NCBI GenBank assembly: GCA_028279995.1
Contig: JANQMQ010000262.1
Span: 1-5,218 of the forward strand
Direction of reading: 5' to 3'
Length of the DNA stretch: 5,218 bases
Source: Candidatus Phaeomarinibacter sp.
GTDB lineage: Bacteria; Pseudomonadota; Alphaproteobacteria; CGMCC-115125
Shown: positions 5,010 through 5,218 of the stretch, piece by piece
Layout of the letters: the number at the start of each line of letters is the position of its first letter
Position numbering within the stretch: position 1 is the stretch's first letter
Translations under genes and position numbers: made by a program
Notes under the pieces: model-generated
Told to the model about the DNA's origin: nothing
The model's input: the letters and a program-made list of their open reading frames with translations, nothing else
The model's database searches: none

Positions 5010-5218
5010 ATGGCGCGCGTCGCGTTTATCGGACTTGGGGTGATGGGCTATCCCATGGCGGGCCATCTGGCCGAAGCGGGTCACGAGGTCACGGTCTACA
5101 ACCGCACGACCATCAAGGCAAAGCAGTGGCGGGAGGCCTACAAGGGTTCTCATGGCGGCTCGGGTGCGTGGACGCCGGCCAAGGCGGCGGCGGATGCGGA
5201 AGTGGTTTTTACATGCGT
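5010..5218 (+). CDS. NAD(P)-dependent beta-hydroxyacid dehydrogenase, 3-hydroxyisobutyrate dehydrogenase type (N-terminal part)
   Basis: Only the first 69 codons are inside the window; the frame is open to the right edge. The start MARVAFIGLGVMGYPMAGHL carries the Rossmann dinucleotide-binding signature of the family, GLGVMGYPMA (8-17). The family includes 3-hydroxyisobutyrate dehydrogenase (valine breakdown), tartronate semialdehyde reductase and glyoxylate/succinic semialdehyde reductases, which oxidise 3-hydroxyacids or reduce the matching aldehydes. The second strand ends in VYNRT (29-33): the Asn-Arg in place of the acidic residue of NAD-specific members suggests preference for NADP(H). 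The substrate-binding motif and the catalytic lysine lie beyond the window, so the exact substrate cannot be set. The gene is transcribed away from the acylase gene and has a strong AGGAG site. The product should be cytoplasmic. Confidence 0.92.
   Translation, partial: MARVAFIGLGVMGYPMAGHLAEAGHEVTVYNRTTIKAKQWREAYKGSHGGSGAWTPAKAAADAEVVFTC

Noticed and set aside
4878..5153. 91-codon minus-strand frame across the dehydrogenase start and divergent spacer
   Set aside because: It is antisense to the clear Rossmann start of the dehydrogenase and ends in the acylase start codon area; no motif is seen in it.

Overview
The window comes from a moderately GC-rich proteobacterial chromosome. Alphaproteobacteria is the best guess, from the GC-biased codon use, the motA-motB pair, and the style of the acylase and the beta-hydroxyacid dehydrogenase. 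This is an impression from gene content, not a phylogenetic result. There is no complete mobile element, CRISPR array, tRNA or rRNA. All genes recognised are ordinary families; the open questions lie mainly in the short control regions.

Layout: (1) Positions 1-1194, minus strand, hold the flagellar stator genes motA then motB; motB runs off the left edge. (2) A 230-base divergent spacer (1195-1424) holds the motA leader, with repeated GTGTCCCC boxes and alternative hairpins, and the control region of a flavin reductase, with a possible 15-codon leader ORF. (3) A flavin reductase-like FMN protein (1425-1907, plus) converges on a MarR-family regulator (1916-2413, minus), with only 8 bases between the stop codons. 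(4) A long penicillin acylase-family N-terminal nucleophile hydrolase (2461-4881, minus) lies 47 bases upstream of marR in the same direction, so the two may be co-transcribed. marR also appears to have its own promoter overlapping a dyad operator in that gap. (5) A 128-base divergent spacer (4882-5009) contains an 18-base dyad. (6) An NAD(P)-dependent beta-hydroxyacid (3-hydroxyisobutyrate-type) dehydrogenase starts at 5010 on the plus strand and runs off the right edge.

How the genes may work together: MotA and MotB form the ion-driven stator of the flagellar motor. The acylase is predicted to be exported or membrane-anchored, to self-cleave at Ser250 and to hydrolyse an amide bond in an N-acyl compound. 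The adjacent MarR protein may sense a related small molecule and control its own promoter, and possibly the acylase. The flavin reductase and the dehydrogenase are redox enzymes whose link to the acylase is only positional. No convincing new multi-gene system is visible. The points most worth following up are the marR operator with a possibly leaderless start, the repeat-rich motA leader, and the acylase's substrate.
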